Below, one piece after another: positions 39,176 through 49,026 of a DNA stretch of 64,000 nucleotides. The notes below the pieces were generated by a model. That model was not told the DNA's origin. It saw nothing but the letters and a program-made list of their open reading frames with translations, and ran no database searches. Origin of the DNA: Thiobacillus sp. 63-78 (GTDB taxonomy: Bacteria; Pseudomonadota; Gammaproteobacteria; Burkholderiales; Thiobacillaceae); NCBI GenBank assembly GCA_001899765.1, contig MKWM01000073.1:19129-83128 (forward strand). Reading direction: 5' to 3'. A program made the position numbers and the translations under genes. Position 1 is the first letter of the stretch. Each line of letters starts with the position of its first letter.

Positions 39176-40905
39176 TACGCGCCCCCCCTGGCCGATGCGG
39201 CATTCTCGGTCATCTTCGTTTCGGTTTCCGGCGCATCGGGCGGCAAGCCGAGCATGCGCAGGCTCGCCGCCATGACCTGGGCGAAGACAGGGCCCGCGAC
39301 GCTGCCGCCGTAATACACGCCATCGGAAGGTTCATCGATTGACACGCCGATAATGAGGCGCGGATTCGATGCCGGGGCCATGCCGACGAAAGAAGCCAGA
39401 TAGCGGTCCGACGCATAATGGCCATTGACGAGTTTATGCGCGGTCCCGGTCTTGCCGGCTACGCGATAGCCCGGCACACGGGTGAGCGTCCCGGTGCCCC
39501 CCTCCTGGGTCACGGTTTCCATCATGGCGCGCACTTCGCGCGCGACGGTCGGCGAGAACACGCGTTCGCCGACGATTTCCTGGGGTTCGCGCTTGAGAAA
39601 CGACAACGGCATCACCTCGCCGTCGTTGGCAAACGCCATATAGGCGCGGGTCAGTTGCAGCAGGCTGACCGACAATCCGTATCCATAAGCCATGGTGGCC
39701 TGCTCAACCGGCTTCCAGGTTGAGGGGTCGCGCAGACGCCCGGCGGTTTCGCCCGGGAAGCCGGAACCCGGGAGCTGCCCGAACCCGGCGCGATGCAGCA
39801 CCTCCCAGTGCTGTTGCGGCGTCAGCGTCAACGCCATTTTGGCCGCGCCGACATTGCTCGATTTCTGGATGATTTCAGTCACCGACAGATGGTCATGGTG
39901 ATGCTCGTCGTGCACCAGCTTGCGGCCGACCCGGAAATTATCCGGCGTCTCGATCACGCTGTCCGGGCGGAACAACCCTCGTTCCAGCACCGCCGCCGCA
40001 ACAAATGGCTTGACGGTAGACCCCGGTTCGAAAGTATCGATCACCGCGCGGTTGCGCATCAGATCCGGCTTGTAATTCTGACGATTGTTGGGATTGAACA
40101 CCGGCTGGTTCACCAGCGCGAGGATCTCGCCAGTCTTGGCATCGAGCACCACGATGCTGCCGCCCTTTGCCTTGTGCTTCTCGATCGCGGCCGCCAGTTC
40201 CCGGTACGCCAGATACTGGATTCTGAGATCGAGCGACAGGGTCAGGTTGCCCCCCATCTGCGCGGTCTTGATCGGCGCCAGGTCGCGAATGGTATTGCCG
40301 TGGCGATCACGCACGATCTGCCGCTCTCCCGGCCGGCCGGCCAGCCAGTCCTGATAGGCGCGCTCGACACCTTCCTGGCCCTTGTCGTCCACATTGGTGA
40401 ATCCCACCACCTGCGCGGTGACCGCGCCGGCCGGGTAATAGCGGCGGTATTCGCGCCGCAGCGTCACCCCCGGCAGCCCCATCGTGGCGATCTTGACCGC
40501 CTGCTCCGGCGTCACGGGACGCCGCACGCTGAATTCGCCACGGGTTTTGCGCGCCAGCGTTTTCGCCAGTTCCGCCGGCGAAGTATCGAGCGTCCTGGCC
40601 AGATGCGTGCGCTGGTCCGCCGTCAGATTCAGTTCGTCCGGGTTCGCCCACAGGGATTCGACAGGCGTGCTGATCGCCAGCAGTTGACCGTAGCGGTCGG
40701 TCACCTGTCCACGGTGCGCCGGCAGCGTGAGATTGCGATTGGCCACCGCATCGCCCTTGCCCTGCAGATAGTCGGTATGGAGTCCCTGCAGATAAAACGC
40801 CCGCCCCGCCACCACCGTCAGTCCGACAAGCAGCAGTCCGCCTACCGCCGCCATGCGCCAGGGGGCAAGATTCAGTTTGAGCAGCTTGCGCGAGTGGTAA
40901 TTCAT
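39175..40905 (-). CDS. ftsI: FtsI (PBP3) septal transpeptidase
   Basis: A 576-residue membrane-anchored transpeptidase that cross-links septal peptidoglycan. It has one N-terminal membrane helix (about 19-38) and a pedestal domain with RGQVTDRYGQLLAIS near 60-74. The penicillin-binding active-site motifs are STVK in EPGSTVKPF near 288-296, SSN in KSSNVGAAK near 340-348, and KTGT in VAGKTGTAHK near 480-489. It starts at an ATG overlapping the ftsL stop and ends on the murE start. Confidence 0.98.
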   Translation of the reverse strand: MNYHSRKLLKLNLAPWRMAAVGGLLLVGLTVVAGRAFYLQGLHTDYLQGKGDAVANRNLTLPAHRGQVTDRYGQLLAISTPVESLWANPDELNLTADQRTHLARTLDTSPAELAKTLARKTRGEFSVRRPVTPEQAVKIATMGLPGVTLRREYRRYYPAGAVTAQVVGFTNVDDKGQEGVERAYQDWLAGRPGERQIVRDRHGNTIRDLAPIKTAQMGGNLTLSLDLRIQYLAYRELAAAIEKHKAKGGSIVVLDAKTGEILALVNQPVFNPNNRQNYKPDLMRNRAVIDTFEPGSTVKPFVAAAVLERGLFRPDSVIETPDNFRVGRKLVHDEHHHDHLSVTEIIQKSSNVGAAKMALTLTPQQHWEVLHRAGFGQLPGSGFPGETAGRLRDPSTWKPVEQATMAYGYGLSVSLLQLTRAYMAFANDGEVMPLSFLKREPQEIVGERVFSPTVAREVRAMMETVTQEGGTGTLTRVPGYRVAGKTGTAHKLVNGHYASDRYLASFVGMAPASNPRLIIGVSIDEPSDGVYYGGSVAGPVFAQVMAASLRMLGLPPDAPETETKMTENAASARGGA

Positions 40906-41174
40906 GGCGCGCTCGTCAGGGTTTCGACGCGTACCCGGTCATGCGGCGGCGCGATCAGGCCCAGCCGGGTTCTTGCGAGCGTATCGATCCGCGCCGGATT
41001 GGCCCATGTGCCCTGCTCCAGTTGCAGTTTTCCCCATTGCTCGTCCAGCACGCGCGCTTCTTTTTTCAGACGCTCCAGCTCCACAAAATACGTACGCGCA
41101 CGATGCTGCGCCTGGATCACCGCCAGCGCACACACGACCAGCACCAGCGCCAGGACGGCATTGAGACGGCTCAC
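40902..41174 (-). CDS. ftsL: FtsL division protein
   Basis: A 90-residue bitopic protein with one membrane helix (about 5-22) and a short periplasmic coiled coil (about 25-65), the normal FtsL plan. It joins FtsB and FtsQ and activates FtsWI. Primary sequence is weakly conserved in this family, so identity rests on size, topology and position between rsmH and ftsI. It starts with GTG, overlapping the rsmH stop. Confidence 0.93.
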   Translation of the reverse strand: MSRLNAVLALVLVVCALAVIQAQHRARTYFVELERLKKEARVLDEQWGKLQLEQGTWANPARIDTLARTRLGLIAPPHDRVRVETLTSAP

Positions 41175-42106
41175 GACGTCGCACCCACGCGCTCGGCCAC
41201 CCGCAGTACCGCGCTACGCGCACGCGGATTGGCGGCCACCTCGGCATCGCTCGCACGCTGGGCACGCCCCACCCGCCTCAAGCGCCCCGGTTTCAGCATG
41301 GCGGCCGGAATCGGCAGCCGGCGCGGCGCCTGCTCCCCTTCGGACTCGTCGCGCATGAAACGCTTGACGATACGGTCTTCCAGCGAATGAAAGCTGATCA
41401 CCGCGAGCCGTCCGCCGGGGTGCAGTCTGTCCACGCATTGCGGCAGCACGTTGCTCAGCTCTTCCAGTTCGCGGTTGAGATAAATCCGTATAGCCTGGAA
41501 GCTTCGGGTCGCCGGGTGTTGCCCCGGTTCGCGCCTCTTGACCGTGGCGGCAATGAGATTCGCCAGTTGCCCGGTACTGCGGACGGCTTCTTTTTGCCGT
41601 ACCGCAACAATCGCGCGCGCAATCGATTTAGCAAACCGCTCTTCCCCATAGGTACGGATGACCTCACTGATTTCCTTCTCGTCCGCAGTCGCCAGCCAGT
41701 CCGCCGCCGACAGCCCGCTTCCCGGATCCATGCGCATGTCGAGCGGGGCATCGAAACGAAAACTGAAGCCGCGCGTCGCGTCGTCAAGCTGCGGCGACGA
41801 CACCCCGATATCCAGCAAAATCCCGTTCGCCTGCACGACCCCCAATTCGTCCAGCACCGCGCCCAGGCGCGAAAACGTACTCTGCACCAGCGTCAGCCGG
41901 GCGTCCTTCAAGGTACGGCCAACGTCAATGGCATCCGGATCGCGATCCAGCGCGACGAGCCGTCCGCGCGCACCCAGTTGCGCGAGAATCAGCCGGCTAT
42001 GCCCGCCACGCCCGAACGTGGCGTCGACATACACGCCTTCGGGCCTGATCGCCAGCGCCGCCACCGCCTCCTGTGCCAGCACCGGCACATGGGCGGGCTC
42101 TCTCAC
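41171..42106 (-). CDS. rsmH: RsmH, 16S rRNA m4C1402 methyltransferase
   Basis: A 311-residue methyltransferase (formerly MraW) acting on the ribosomal P site with S-adenosylmethionine. The start [10 protein letters not shown], the SAM-binding [15 protein letters not shown] (about 25-39), [18 protein letters not shown] near 107-124 and the C-terminal [16 protein letters not shown] are diagnostic. The start is a GTG overlapping the mraZ stop (GTGA); the longer open frame upstream lies within mraZ. Confidence 0.97.
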   Translation of the reverse strand: MREPAHVPVLAQEAVAALAIRPEGVYVDATFGRGGHSRLILAQLGARGRLVALDRDPDAIDVGRTLKDARLTLVQSTFSRLGAVLDELGVVQANGILLDIGVSSPQLDDATRGFSFRFDAPLDMRMDPGSGLSAADWLATADEKEISEVIRTYGEERFAKSIARAIVAVRQKEAVRSTGQLANLIAATVKRREPGQHPATRSFQAIRIYLNRELEELSNVLPQCVDRLHPGGRLAVISFHSLEDRIVKRFMRDESEGEQAPRRLPIPAAMLKPGRLRRVGRAQRASDAEVAANPRARSAVLRVAERVGATS

Positions 42107-42549
42107 AACGTAAACCCCTCCAGCTCGGGGGGCAGCGAGTCGTCGCTGAAGCTCAGCGCCTGCGATACCTGCGCTTCCCATCGCGCCTCGTTCCACAACT
42201 CGATCTTGCTTCCCTGCCCCACCAGCACGAGGCTCTTATCGAGCTCGGCGAATTTGCGCAGCATGGGCGGCAGCAGCACGCGGCCGGCGCCATCCATATC
42301 CATGTCGTGCGCGTAGCCCACAAGCAGCTGCTTGAGGCTGCGGGTACGAAGATTGAAATCGGAGAGGCCGTTGAGCTTTTTCTCGATCGGCTCCCATTCG
42401 GGCAGGGGATACAGCAACAGGCACTGGCTCGGGTCGGCAGTGATCACCACGCGCCCCCCTCCATTCACCAACAGGGCGTCGCGATAGCGTGCCGGCACCA
42501 CGAGCCGGTTCTTGCTATCCAGGCTGACTGTCGCAACGCCCCGAAACAT
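42103..42549 (-). CDS. mraZ: MraZ transcriptional regulator
   Basis: A 148-residue AbrB-like DNA-binding protein that represses its own division and cell-wall operon. The two swapped-hairpin repeats each carry the D-x-K-x-R-type motif: [15 protein letters not shown] (about 10-24) and [14 protein letters not shown] (about 86-99). The ATG at 42549 gives the standard length and N-terminus ([13 protein letters not shown]). Four spaced TGGG-type boxes lie 60-100 bases upstream. It is the first gene of the whole cluster down to lpxC. Confidence 0.97.
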   Translation of the reverse strand: MFRGVATVSLDSKNRLVVPARYRDALLVNGGGRVVITADPSQCLLLYPLPEWEPIEKKLNGLSDFNLRTRSLKQLLVGYAHDMDMDGAGRVLLPPMLRKFAELDKSLVLVGQGSKIELWNEARWEAQVSQALSFSDDSLPPELEGFTL

Positions 42550-42610
42550 GCCCCCCCCAAATTTATTGAAATCAAGCCCGGCTGAATTTGATCGTGCGGG
42601 GCGGGTGCAT

Positions 42611-42650
42611 TCTCCCACAACTTCCCACCAATCACCACTTGCGCCCACTA
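42611..42650 (-). promoter_or_regulatory. MraZ operator, four 10-bp direct repeats
   Basis: On the minus strand the units read AGTGGGCG, AGTGGTGA, GGTGGGAA and TGTGGGAG at exactly 10-base intervals. Repeated TGGG boxes with 5-base gaps are the known MraZ target; Escherichia coli has three. The first overlaps the -10 element, so MraZ binding should block the promoter. Confidence 0.8.
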
Positions 42651-42675
42651 TAGTGGATAGTTTGAGGGGGGTCAA
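42647..42675 (-). promoter_or_regulatory. Sigma70-type promoter of the division cluster
   Basis: The -35 TTGACC (42670-42675) and -10 TATAGT (42647-42652) are separated by exactly 17 bases on the minus strand. Transcription would start around 42640, about 90 bases before the mraZ ATG, within the MraZ boxes. Confidence 0.8.
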
Positions 42676-42686
42676 GCTGATGGACA

Positions 42687-42721
42687 CAAAAAAACCCCTA
42701 TGTCTCAAGGACTTAGGGGTT
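42687..42721 (-). terminator. Terminator between rnpB and the mraZ promoter
   Basis: On the minus strand an 8-base stem AACCCCTA/TAGGGGTT runs into seven T. It lies about 100 bases after the mature end of RNase P RNA and just before the mraZ promoter, so it should end the rnpB transcript and insulate the cluster. Confidence 0.8.
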
Positions 42722-42823
42722 GTTTGAGGTTGTGGATAAGTTTCTGGAAAAACCGATACTTAGTCGATATATTTTTATATTTTTTTAAGTTAAAAAGCTA
42801 AGTTATTGAATTGAATAAGAAGC

Positions 42824-43127
42824 GGAAAAGCTGGTCGATAAGCCGGGTTCTGTCATGGACAACCATTCCTCTAGGCCGGTCATTGCTGACCGGCTCAAGC
42901 CACCTACCCGCAGACTCAGCGAGCCGCTTCATCGCCTGCCTATTTGGTGTTGCTCCGGATGGAGGTTACCGCGTTTCACCGTAACTGAATACGCTCGTCT
43001 CTGTGGCCCTGTTCCTCGCCTCGCGGCGTCCGGCCGTTAGCCGGCATCCTGCTCTGTGGAGCCCGGACTTTCCTCTCCCGCCAAATCCCGGGAGATCTGC
43101 GGCAGCGGTTGTCTGGCCTGCTTTTCC
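42824..43127 (-). ncRNA. rnpB: RNase P RNA (class A)
   Basis: Read on the minus strand, the sequence contains the core GAGAGGAAAGTCCGGGCTCC near its 5' part and the 3' end AGAACCCGGCTTATCGACCAGC, with paired P4 segments as in bacterial type A RNase P RNAs. It removes 5' leaders from tRNA precursors together with the RnpA protein. A TATAAT box is at 43135-43140, putting the 5' end near 43127. Both ends are estimates to within about 10 bases. Confidence 0.93.
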
Positions 43128-43134
43128 GCCTGCG

Positions 43135-43140
43135 ATTATA
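43135..43140 (-). promoter_or_regulatory. -10 box of rnpB
   Basis: TATAAT on the minus strand lies 7-8 bases before the predicted 5' end of RNase P RNA. No good -35 is seen at the usual distance. Confidence 0.6.
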
Positions 43141-43219
43141 GAACTTTTCCTTGACTGCGTCCGCTTGTTTGCTATGCAGGAATACCCGGACCGATCCAGG
43201 CCCGATCAGGAGAGTCATC

Positions 43220-43732
43220 ATGAGAAGACGCCTGTATTTCACGGTGCCGGACGTAGCGAGCGCCCGACGGATCCGCGACGAACTGCTGCTGACCCGCATC
43301 GAGGACGGCCACATTCACGTTCTAGCCCGGGACGACGTGCCGTTGCCCGGCCTGCACGAAGCTTCGATCCTGCAGAAAACCGATTTTGTCCACGGCGCCG
43401 AAACCGGGCTGGCGGTCGGCGGCGGCCTTGGCATTCTGGCCGGTCTGGTGGCAGTGTTTTTCCCCCCCGCGGGGGTGGATCTGCAACTGGTCACCATTCT
43501 GCTCACGGCCCTGATCGGCGCGGCGTTCGGCGCCTGGGTCGCCAGCATGGTGGCCAGCGCCATCCCCAATTCACGGCTGAAAACCTTCGAGGCGGCCATC
43601 GCCGCGGGGCGCATTCTGATGATGGTGGATGCCCCGTCCGGGCGGGTCGAGGAAATCAGGAAACTTGTCGCCTCACACCATCCGGAGGCGATGAATTCAG
43701 GCGTCGAACCCACCATTCCGGCATTCCCGTAA
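43220..43732 (+). CDS. DUF1269-like membrane protein
   Basis: A 170-residue protein with an N-terminal alpha/beta segment (RRRLYFTVPDVASARRIRDE), a central pair of glycine-rich hydrophobic helices (about 62-85 and 90-112), and a C-terminal alpha/beta segment. This is the layout of DUF1269-type proteins, sometimes called general-stress proteins, whose function is unknown. The ATG at 43220 follows an AGGAGAG ribosome-binding site; an upstream in-frame start is less likely. A strong terminator follows. Confidence 0.75.
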   Translation: MRRRLYFTVPDVASARRIRDELLLTRIEDGHIHVLARDDVPLPGLHEASILQKTDFVHGAETGLAVGGGLGILAGLVAVFFPPAGVDLQLVTILLTALIGAAFGAWVASMVASAIPNSRLKTFEAAIAAGRILMMVDAPSGRVEEIRKLVASHHPEAMNSGVEPTIPAFP

Positions 43733-43808
43733 TACCGCTCCTCCCCGCACAGCGCAGCGCAATACTGCGCGATGCCTGGAAGCGGACCGAAGAGGCCCGC
43801 TTCCACCA

Positions 43809-43840
43809 CGGCAGACTTTCCCCGGTCTGCCGTTTTTTTT
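43809..43840 (+). terminator. Rho-independent terminator after the DUF1269-like gene
   Basis: An 8-base stem CGGCAGAC/GTCTGCCG with an 8-base loop is followed by eight T on the plus strand. Another hairpin (GAAGCGG/CCCGCTTC) lies just before it, near 43780-43804. It separates this gene from the convergent pyrC. Confidence 0.88.
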
Positions 43841-43841
43841 G

Positions 43842-44873
43842 TCAGACCACCCGCCAGCGGATCATCTCGCCGGCACGCAGCGGAACCAGTATCTCGTCGC
43901 CCAGTTCAAGACGTGACGGCGCCGTCCAGCTTTCACGGTGCAGCGTGATCGTTTCGGTGTGGCGCGGCAGACCGTAGAAATCCGCACCGTAAAAACTGGC
44001 AAAGGCTTCCAGCCGGTCGAGCGCCCCGGCGTCCTCGAATGCCTCGGCATACAGCTCGATCGCGGCATGTGCGGAATAGATGCCGGCGCAACCGCATGCC
44101 GTCTCCTTGGCGCTGATCGCGTGCGGCGCGGAATCGGTGCCGAGAAAGAATTTTGGATTGCCGGAAACGGCCGCCGCCACCAGCGCCTGCCGGTGCGGTT
44201 CACGTTTCAGTACCGGCAGGCAGTACATATGCGGACGCATGCCGCCGCGGAACATGGCGTTGCGGTTGTACAGCAGATGATGCACGGTGATCGTCGCCGC
44301 CACATTGACGGGGGCCGCCGCCACGAATTCGGCGGCCTGGCGCGTGGTGATATGCTCCAGCACGATTTTCAGGGCAGGAAAGTCGCGCAACAGGCGCGTG
44401 AGATGGCGCTCGATGAATACGGCTTCACGGTCGAACACATCGACCTCGGCGTCGATCACTTCGCCGTGCAGCAACAGCGGCATCCCGACTTCTTCCATCG
44501 CCGCGATGGCCTTATAGGCCTTCGTCAGGTCGGTGACCCCGGAATCCGAATTCGTCGTCGCCCCGGCCGGGTAATACTTCACCGCGTGCACGAAGCCGCT
44601 GGTCCGCGCCCGACGGATTTCCTCGGGTGGCGTGTTATCGGTGAGATAGAGCGCCATCAGCGGCTCGAAAGCGGCGGCGCCTGTCGCCGCCAGCAGGCGG
44701 TTGCGATAGGCCTGCGCGTCGGCCACGCTCACCACCGGAGGCTTCAGGTTGGGCATGACGATGGCACGCGCGAACACGCGTGCGGTGTCGGGCAGCACAT
44801 TCTGCATGGCGGCTCCGTCGCGGAAATGGACATGCCAGTCGTCGGGACGGGTGATCGTGAGGGTGTCGGTCAT
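43842..44873 (-). CDS. pyrC: Dihydroorotase
   Basis: A 343-residue zinc hydrolase of the class II (PyrC) type that closes carbamoyl-aspartate to dihydroorotate in pyrimidine synthesis. The first zinc motif DWHVHFRDG is at about 12-20. The carboxylated lysine is in [15 protein letters not shown] near 98-112. HGEV near 135, LEHITTR near 171 and GTDSAPH near 245-251 supply the remaining ligands and the catalytic Asp. Its ATG overlaps the rsmI stop, so the two are coupled. Confidence 0.97.
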   Translation of the reverse strand: MTDTLTITRPDDWHVHFRDGAAMQNVLPDTARVFARAIVMPNLKPPVVSVADAQAYRNRLLAATGAAAFEPLMALYLTDNTPPEEIRRARTSGFVHAVKYYPAGATTNSDSGVTDLTKAYKAIAAMEEVGMPLLLHGEVIDAEVDVFDREAVFIERHLTRLLRDFPALKIVLEHITTRQAAEFVAAAPVNVAATITVHHLLYNRNAMFRGGMRPHMYCLPVLKREPHRQALVAAAVSGNPKFFLGTDSAPHAISAKETACGCAGIYSAHAAIELYAEAFEDAGALDRLEAFASFYGADFYGLPRHTETITLHRESWTAPSRLELGDEILVPLRAGEMIRWRVV

Positions 44874-45739
44874 GTGTCGGTCTGCGGTTTCATTGCCAGC
44901 GACATTTTATAGAGTTCGGCCTTGCTGCGTCCGGTGATCTGCGACGCCAGCCTGGCGGCGAGCGTCGGCGGCAACGCGCCCTGCAGGATGTCGAGCACGC
45001 GCATCGCTTCCGCGTCGATCGCCACGTCGGTCGCGGGCGCGTACACGATGACGACGAATTCGCCGCGCACGTTGTTGGAGTCGGCGGCAAGCCAGGCGGA
45101 GGCCTCGGCAAGCGGCAGCGTGACGATGGTTTCAAATCGCTTGGTCAACTCGCGCGCCAGGGTCACCTGGCGCGTGTTGTCGAGCACGCTCGCCATGTCG
45201 GCGAGGGTCTCTTCGATGCGATGCGGCGCCTCGTAGAACACCAGTGCCGCGGGCAGCGCCGCAAGCGATCGCAACTGTGCGCGACGCGCGCCTGACCGGG
45301 GAGGGAGAAAGCCGTGAAACAGCCACGCGCCGGACGTCATGCCGGCCACCGACAGCGCCGTCGTCACGGCCGACACCCCCGGAATCGGCACCACCCGCAG
45401 GCCCGCCGCACGCACTGCCGCCACCAGCCGGGCGCCAGGATCGGACACCGCCGGGGTGCCCGCATCCGACAGGTAGGCCACCGCATCGCCCGCGACGATC
45501 CGTGCGATCACTCCGTCGGCGGCTTCGCGTTCGTTGTGCTCGCGGATCGACACCAGCGGCCTGGAGAGATTGAAATGCGCCAGCAGTTGCCCGGACACCC
45601 GCGTGTCTTCCGCCGCGACGCGGTCCACGCGCTGCAGGATGTCAAGCGCACGCAGCGTGATGTCGCCGAGATTGCCAATCGGCGTGGCCACGACGTAAAG
45701 CGCAGGGAACAGGGGGGTATGATGCGGGCTTTCACTCAT
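44870..45739 (-). CDS. rsmI: RsmI, 16S rRNA 2'-O-methyltransferase (C1402)
   Basis: A 289-residue methyltransferase of the tetrapyrrole-methylase fold that modifies the same 16S nucleotide as RsmH. The start [19 protein letters not shown] (about 13-31), AEDTR near 40-44, [14 protein letters not shown] near 88-101 and FYEAPHRI near 167-174 are diagnostic. It is transcribed divergently from the YraN gene, with only a few bases between their starts, as in the rsmI-yraN neighbourhood of other proteobacteria. Confidence 0.97.
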   Translation of the reverse strand: MSESPHHTPLFPALYVVATPIGNLGDITLRALDILQRVDRVAAEDTRVSGQLLAHFNLSRPLVSIREHNEREAADGVIARIVAGDAVAYLSDAGTPAVSDPGARLVAAVRAAGLRVVPIPGVSAVTTALSVAGMTSGAWLFHGFLPPRSGARRAQLRSLAALPAALVFYEAPHRIEETLADMASVLDNTRQVTLARELTKRFETIVTLPLAEASAWLAADSNNVRGEFVVIVYAPATDVAIDAEAMRVLDILQGALPPTLAARLASQITGRSKAELYKMSLAMKPQTDT

Positions 45740-45755
45740 CCCGGCATTGTCGCAG

Positions 45756-46106
45756 ATGTTGAGATCCCTGCTCGGCCAGACTGCTGAGGCACGTGCCGCG
45801 GCCTTCCTTCAAGCGCGAGGCCTCAAACTGCTGGCGCGTAACTGGCGCTGCCGCTTTGGCGAAATCGACCTCATCATGCGGGACGGTGCGACGCTGGTGT
45901 TCATCGAGGTTCGGCTGCGCAGCCGCAACGATTTCGGAGGTGCCGCCGCCAGCGTCACTCCCGCCAAGCAAAGGAAGCTGCTGGCCGCCGCGCGCCAGTA
46001 CCTGGCCACCCTGAAAACACTGCCGCCGTGTCGTTTCGACGTGGTCGCGCTTTCCGGCGATGATGCGCCCGACTGGATCAGGAACGCCTTCGACGATATG
46101 GGATAA
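45756..46106 (+). CDS. YraN family (UPF0102) nuclease-like protein
   Basis: A 116-residue protein from the ATG at 45756 (a TTG three codons upstream is possible). It shows the UPF0102 pattern: [20 protein letters not shown], then [16 protein letters not shown] with E-x(n)-D and FIEVRLR, the catalytic-type residues of a restriction-endonuclease fold. The biochemical role is uncertain; members are often called putative Holliday-junction resolvase-like proteins. It lies directly upstream of the SIS-domain gene, as in Escherichia coli. Confidence 0.9.
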   Translation: MLRSLLGQTAEARAAAFLQARGLKLLARNWRCRFGEIDLIMRDGATLVFIEVRLRSRNDFGGAAASVTPAKQRKLLAAARQYLATLKTLPPCRFDVVALSGDDAPDWIRNAFDDMG

Positions 46107-46117
46107 TCGGCCGCAAC

Positions 46118-46711
46118 ATGCCCTTACTCGACAGAATTCTCGGTCATTTCAATGCCTCCGCGCAGGCCAAGCTGGATGCCGCCGAAGCGCTCGCTCCGGC
46201 GATCGAAGACGCGGCGCGTCTGATCGTGCACAGCCTCGGCCAGGGCGGCAGGATCCTCGCCTGCGGCAACGGCGGATCGGCGGCGGACGCCCAGCATTTC
46301 GCGTCGAACATGGTCAACCGCTTCGAGCAGGAACGCCCCGGACTGGCTGCGATCGCGCTGACCACCGACAGTTCGATCCTGACCTCGATCGCCAACGACG
46401 ATGCCTATGACCAGGTGTTCGTGCGGCAAGTGAAAGCACTCGGACACCCGGGCGACATCCTGCTGGCGATTTCAACCAGCGGCAACTCGCCCAGCATCCT
46501 GCAGGGTGTGGTGGCGGCCCATGCACGCAGCATGCATGTCATCGCGCTGACCGGACGCAACGGCGGCGGGCTGGCGGAACAAATGCAGGAGAACGACGTC
46601 TTCCTGTGCGTGCCCGCCGAATCCACCGCACGTATTCAGGAAGTCCATCTGCTGATCATCCATTGCCTGTGCGATGCGGTGGACAGCGTTTTATTAGGAG
46701 TAGAAGAATGA
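46118..46711 (+). CDS. diaA: SIS-domain protein (DiaA/GmhA type)
   Basis: A 197-residue sugar-isomerase-fold protein. GNGGSAADAQHFASNMVNRF (about 49-68) and LLAISTSGNSPSILQG near 109-124 bind the sugar phosphate in GmhA. DiaA is the paralogue that promotes DnaA assembly at the origin. The gene order yraN-SIS-BON is that of Escherichia coli yraN-diaA-dolP, which favours DiaA over GmhA; without further heptose genes here that is inference. It overlaps the next gene by 4 bases. Confidence 0.82.
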   Translation: MPLLDRILGHFNASAQAKLDAAEALAPAIEDAARLIVHSLGQGGRILACGNGGSAADAQHFASNMVNRFEQERPGLAAIALTTDSSILTSIANDDAYDQVFVRQVKALGHPGDILLAISTSGNSPSILQGVVAAHARSMHVIALTGRNGGGLAEQMQENDVFLCVPAESTARIQEVHLLIIHCLCDAVDSVLLGVEE

Positions 46712-47280
46712 GCAAACTCACCCGTCTCGTGGTAATCGGCGCAGTCCTGGCGCAATTGGGCGGTTGTGCGGCCGCCGTCGTGGGCGGTGCCGCCGTCGGC
46801 ACCTCGGTCGCCATGGACCGCCGGACTGCCGGCGTGTACGTCAGCGACCAGGAAATCGAACTGCGCGCGCTGGCACGCCTGCGTGAGGCCTTCCCGCAAA
46901 AGACCGAGCGCATTTCCGCCACCAGTTATAACCGCCAGGTGTTGCTCACCGGCCAGGTACCGGACGAGGCCACCCGCTCACGGGCAACCGACGTGGTCAA
47001 GGCGATTCCCGACGTACGCATGGTCTTCAACGAGCTGACCGTGTCGGGCGTCTCCTCGCTGACATCGGGTGCCAACGACACCGCCCTGACTGGCCAGGTC
47101 AAGGCCCGCATGCTGCGCGACGAGCGGGTGCCCGCAACCAAGGTCAAGGTCGTCACGGAAAGCGGCGTGGTCTACCTGATGGGGCTGGTGACGAAAACCG
47201 AGGCCGAGGCCGCCACGAATATCGCACGCACCACATCGGGCGTCGCCAAGGTCGTCACCCTGTTCGAATATCTGAACTGA
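46708..47280 (+). CDS. BON-domain outer-membrane lipoprotein (DolP/YraP-like)
   Basis: A 190-residue protein with a lipoprotein signal (lipobox LGGC near residue 17-20) and two BON domains (about 45-115 and 120-185). This matches DolP (YraP), which supports outer-membrane integrity and the BAM complex. It starts with an ATG overlapping the upstream gene's stop. The position after the SIS gene is conserved with Escherichia coli. The second BON domain contains [17 protein letters not shown], the expected strand pair. Confidence 0.9.
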   Translation: MSKLTRLVVIGAVLAQLGGCAAAVVGGAAVGTSVAMDRRTAGVYVSDQEIELRALARLREAFPQKTERISATSYNRQVLLTGQVPDEATRSRATDVVKAIPDVRMVFNELTVSGVSSLTSGANDTALTGQVKARMLRDERVPATKVKVVTESGVVYLMGLVTKTEAEAATNIARTTSGVAKVVTLFEYLN

Positions 47281-47386
47281 TTACGGGATCCGGGCCCGCA
47301 TCACCGGTGACCGGATCCGGCCCCGCTCCCTCTTCACCTCCCGACCGCTGTGCCGCGCCAGCGCATCCACTCATGATCGGCCGCCC

Positions 47387-48850
47387 ATGATCTATCACGA
47401 CCTGCGCGATTTCATCGCCCAACTCGAAAAAATGGGCGAGCTCAAGCGTATCGCCGTCGCCGTCGACCCCAGACTGGAGATGACCGAAATCGCTGACCGC
47501 GTGCTGCGCGCCGGCGGCCCCGCGCTGCTGTTCGAGCACCCCACGGGGCACACCATGCCGGTGCTGGCGAACCTGTTCGGCACAGTCAGGCGGGTGGCGC
47601 TGGGCATGGGCGAGGACGACCCGAGCCGGCTACGCGAAGTCGGCAAGCTGCTGGCCTATCTGAAGGAACCCGAACCGCCAAAAGGCCTGCGCGACGCCTG
47701 GGACAAATGGCCGGTTCTCAAGCAGGTATTGAACATGGCGCCCAAGGAAATCCGTGGGGCGCCTTGCCAGGAAATCGTGCGGGAAGGTGCGGAGGTGGAT
47801 TTGTCGCGTCTGCCGGTCCAGCACTGCTGGCCGGGCGACGTGGCGCCGCTGATCACCTGGGGATTGACCGTTACAAAAGGCCCGCACAAGAAGCGGCAGA
47901 ACCTCGGCATCTATAGACAACAAGTCATCGGCCCGAACAAGCTCATCATGCGCTGGCTGGCGCATCGCGGCGGGGCGCTGGATTTCCGCGAGCACCAGCA
48001 GGCGCATCCGGGCGAGCCGTTTCCGGTCGCCGTCGCCCTCGGCGCCGACCCGGCGACCATCCTCGGCGCCGTCACCCCGGTGCCGGATTCGCTGTCCGAA
48101 TACCAGTTCGCCGGCCTCTTGCGCGGCGCCAAGACCGAAGTGGTGCAATGCCTCGGCAACGACCTGCAGGTGCCCGCATCCGCCGAGATCGTGCTGGAAG
48201 GCGCGATCCATCCCGGCGAGACGGCACTGGAAGGCCCCTACGGCGACCACACCGGCTACTACAACGAACAGGAGACCTTTCCGGTGTTCACCGTCGAGCG
48301 CATCACGATGCGGCGCGACCCGATCTATCACAGCACCTACACCGGCAAGCCGCCGGACGAGCCGGCCATTCTCGGCGTGGCGCTGAACGAGGTGTTCGTG
48401 CCGCTGCTGCAAAAACAATTCCCCGAAATCACCGATTTCTACCTGCCGCCGGAAGGCTGCTCGTACCGCATGGCGGTGGTGAGCATGAAGAAGGCCTACC
48501 CCGGCCACGCCAAGCGCGTGATGTTCGGCATCTGGTCATTCCTGCGCCAGTTCATGTACACCAAATTCATCGTCGTCACCGACGACGATGTCGACGTGCG
48601 CGACTGGAAGGAGGTCATGTGGGCGCTGACCACGCGCGTCGACCCGGCGCGCGACACGCTGCTCGTCGAAAACACGCCGATCGATTATCTCGACTTCGCC
48701 AGCCCGGTGTCGGGGCTCGGCAGCAAGATGGGCCTCGACGCCACCAACAAGTGGCCCGGCGAAACCTCACGCGAATGGGGGACGCCCATCGTCATGAGCG
48801 CCGATGTCAAGGCACGCGTCGATGCGTTGTGGCAAGACCTCGGGCTGTAA
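47387..48850 (+). CDS. ubiD: UbiD, 4-hydroxy-3-polyprenylbenzoate decarboxylase
   Basis: A 487-residue decarboxylase of ubiquinone synthesis that uses prenylated FMN made by UbiX. Start [14 protein letters not shown], the cofactor-site region [18 protein letters not shown] (near 143-160), [19 protein letters not shown] and a length equal to the family norm all fit. The conserved EGP..E.TGY-type loop carries the catalytic glutamate region. It follows the BON lipoprotein gene after 106 bases that hold a GGATCCGG inverted repeat without a T run. Confidence 0.96.
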   Translation: MIYHDLRDFIAQLEKMGELKRIAVAVDPRLEMTEIADRVLRAGGPALLFEHPTGHTMPVLANLFGTVRRVALGMGEDDPSRLREVGKLLAYLKEPEPPKGLRDAWDKWPVLKQVLNMAPKEIRGAPCQEIVREGAEVDLSRLPVQHCWPGDVAPLITWGLTVTKGPHKKRQNLGIYRQQVIGPNKLIMRWLAHRGGALDFREHQQAHPGEPFPVAVALGADPATILGAVTPVPDSLSEYQFAGLLRGAKTEVVQCLGNDLQVPASAEIVLEGAIHPGETALEGPYGDHTGYYNEQETFPVFTVERITMRRDPIYHSTYTGKPPDEPAILGVALNEVFVPLLQKQFPEITDFYLPPEGCSYRMAVVSMKKAYPGHAKRVMFGIWSFLRQFMYTKFIVVTDDDVDVRDWKEVMWALTTRVDPARDTLLVENTPIDYLDFASPVSGLGSKMGLDATNKWPGETSREWGTPIVMSADVKARVDALWQDLGL

Positions 48851-49026
48851 GTAGACGCCGTTCGAGGACCGGACCGATAGCAGGCAGCGCCGATCTCCCC
48901 GCCCAGGGTCCGACCTGCCGTCCATACGCCATGCGGCGCCAGACTGCCTGCAGAACCGCACCCGGCACGGACGATCCTGCCTGTAATAAAATCAGACACC
49001 ATCTTTGCAAACTTGCTGGAGAAGCC

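Noticed and set aside
42611..42650. Possible short CRISPR-like array
   Set aside because: The 10-base period has no spacers and matches MraZ operator boxes; no cas genes are present.
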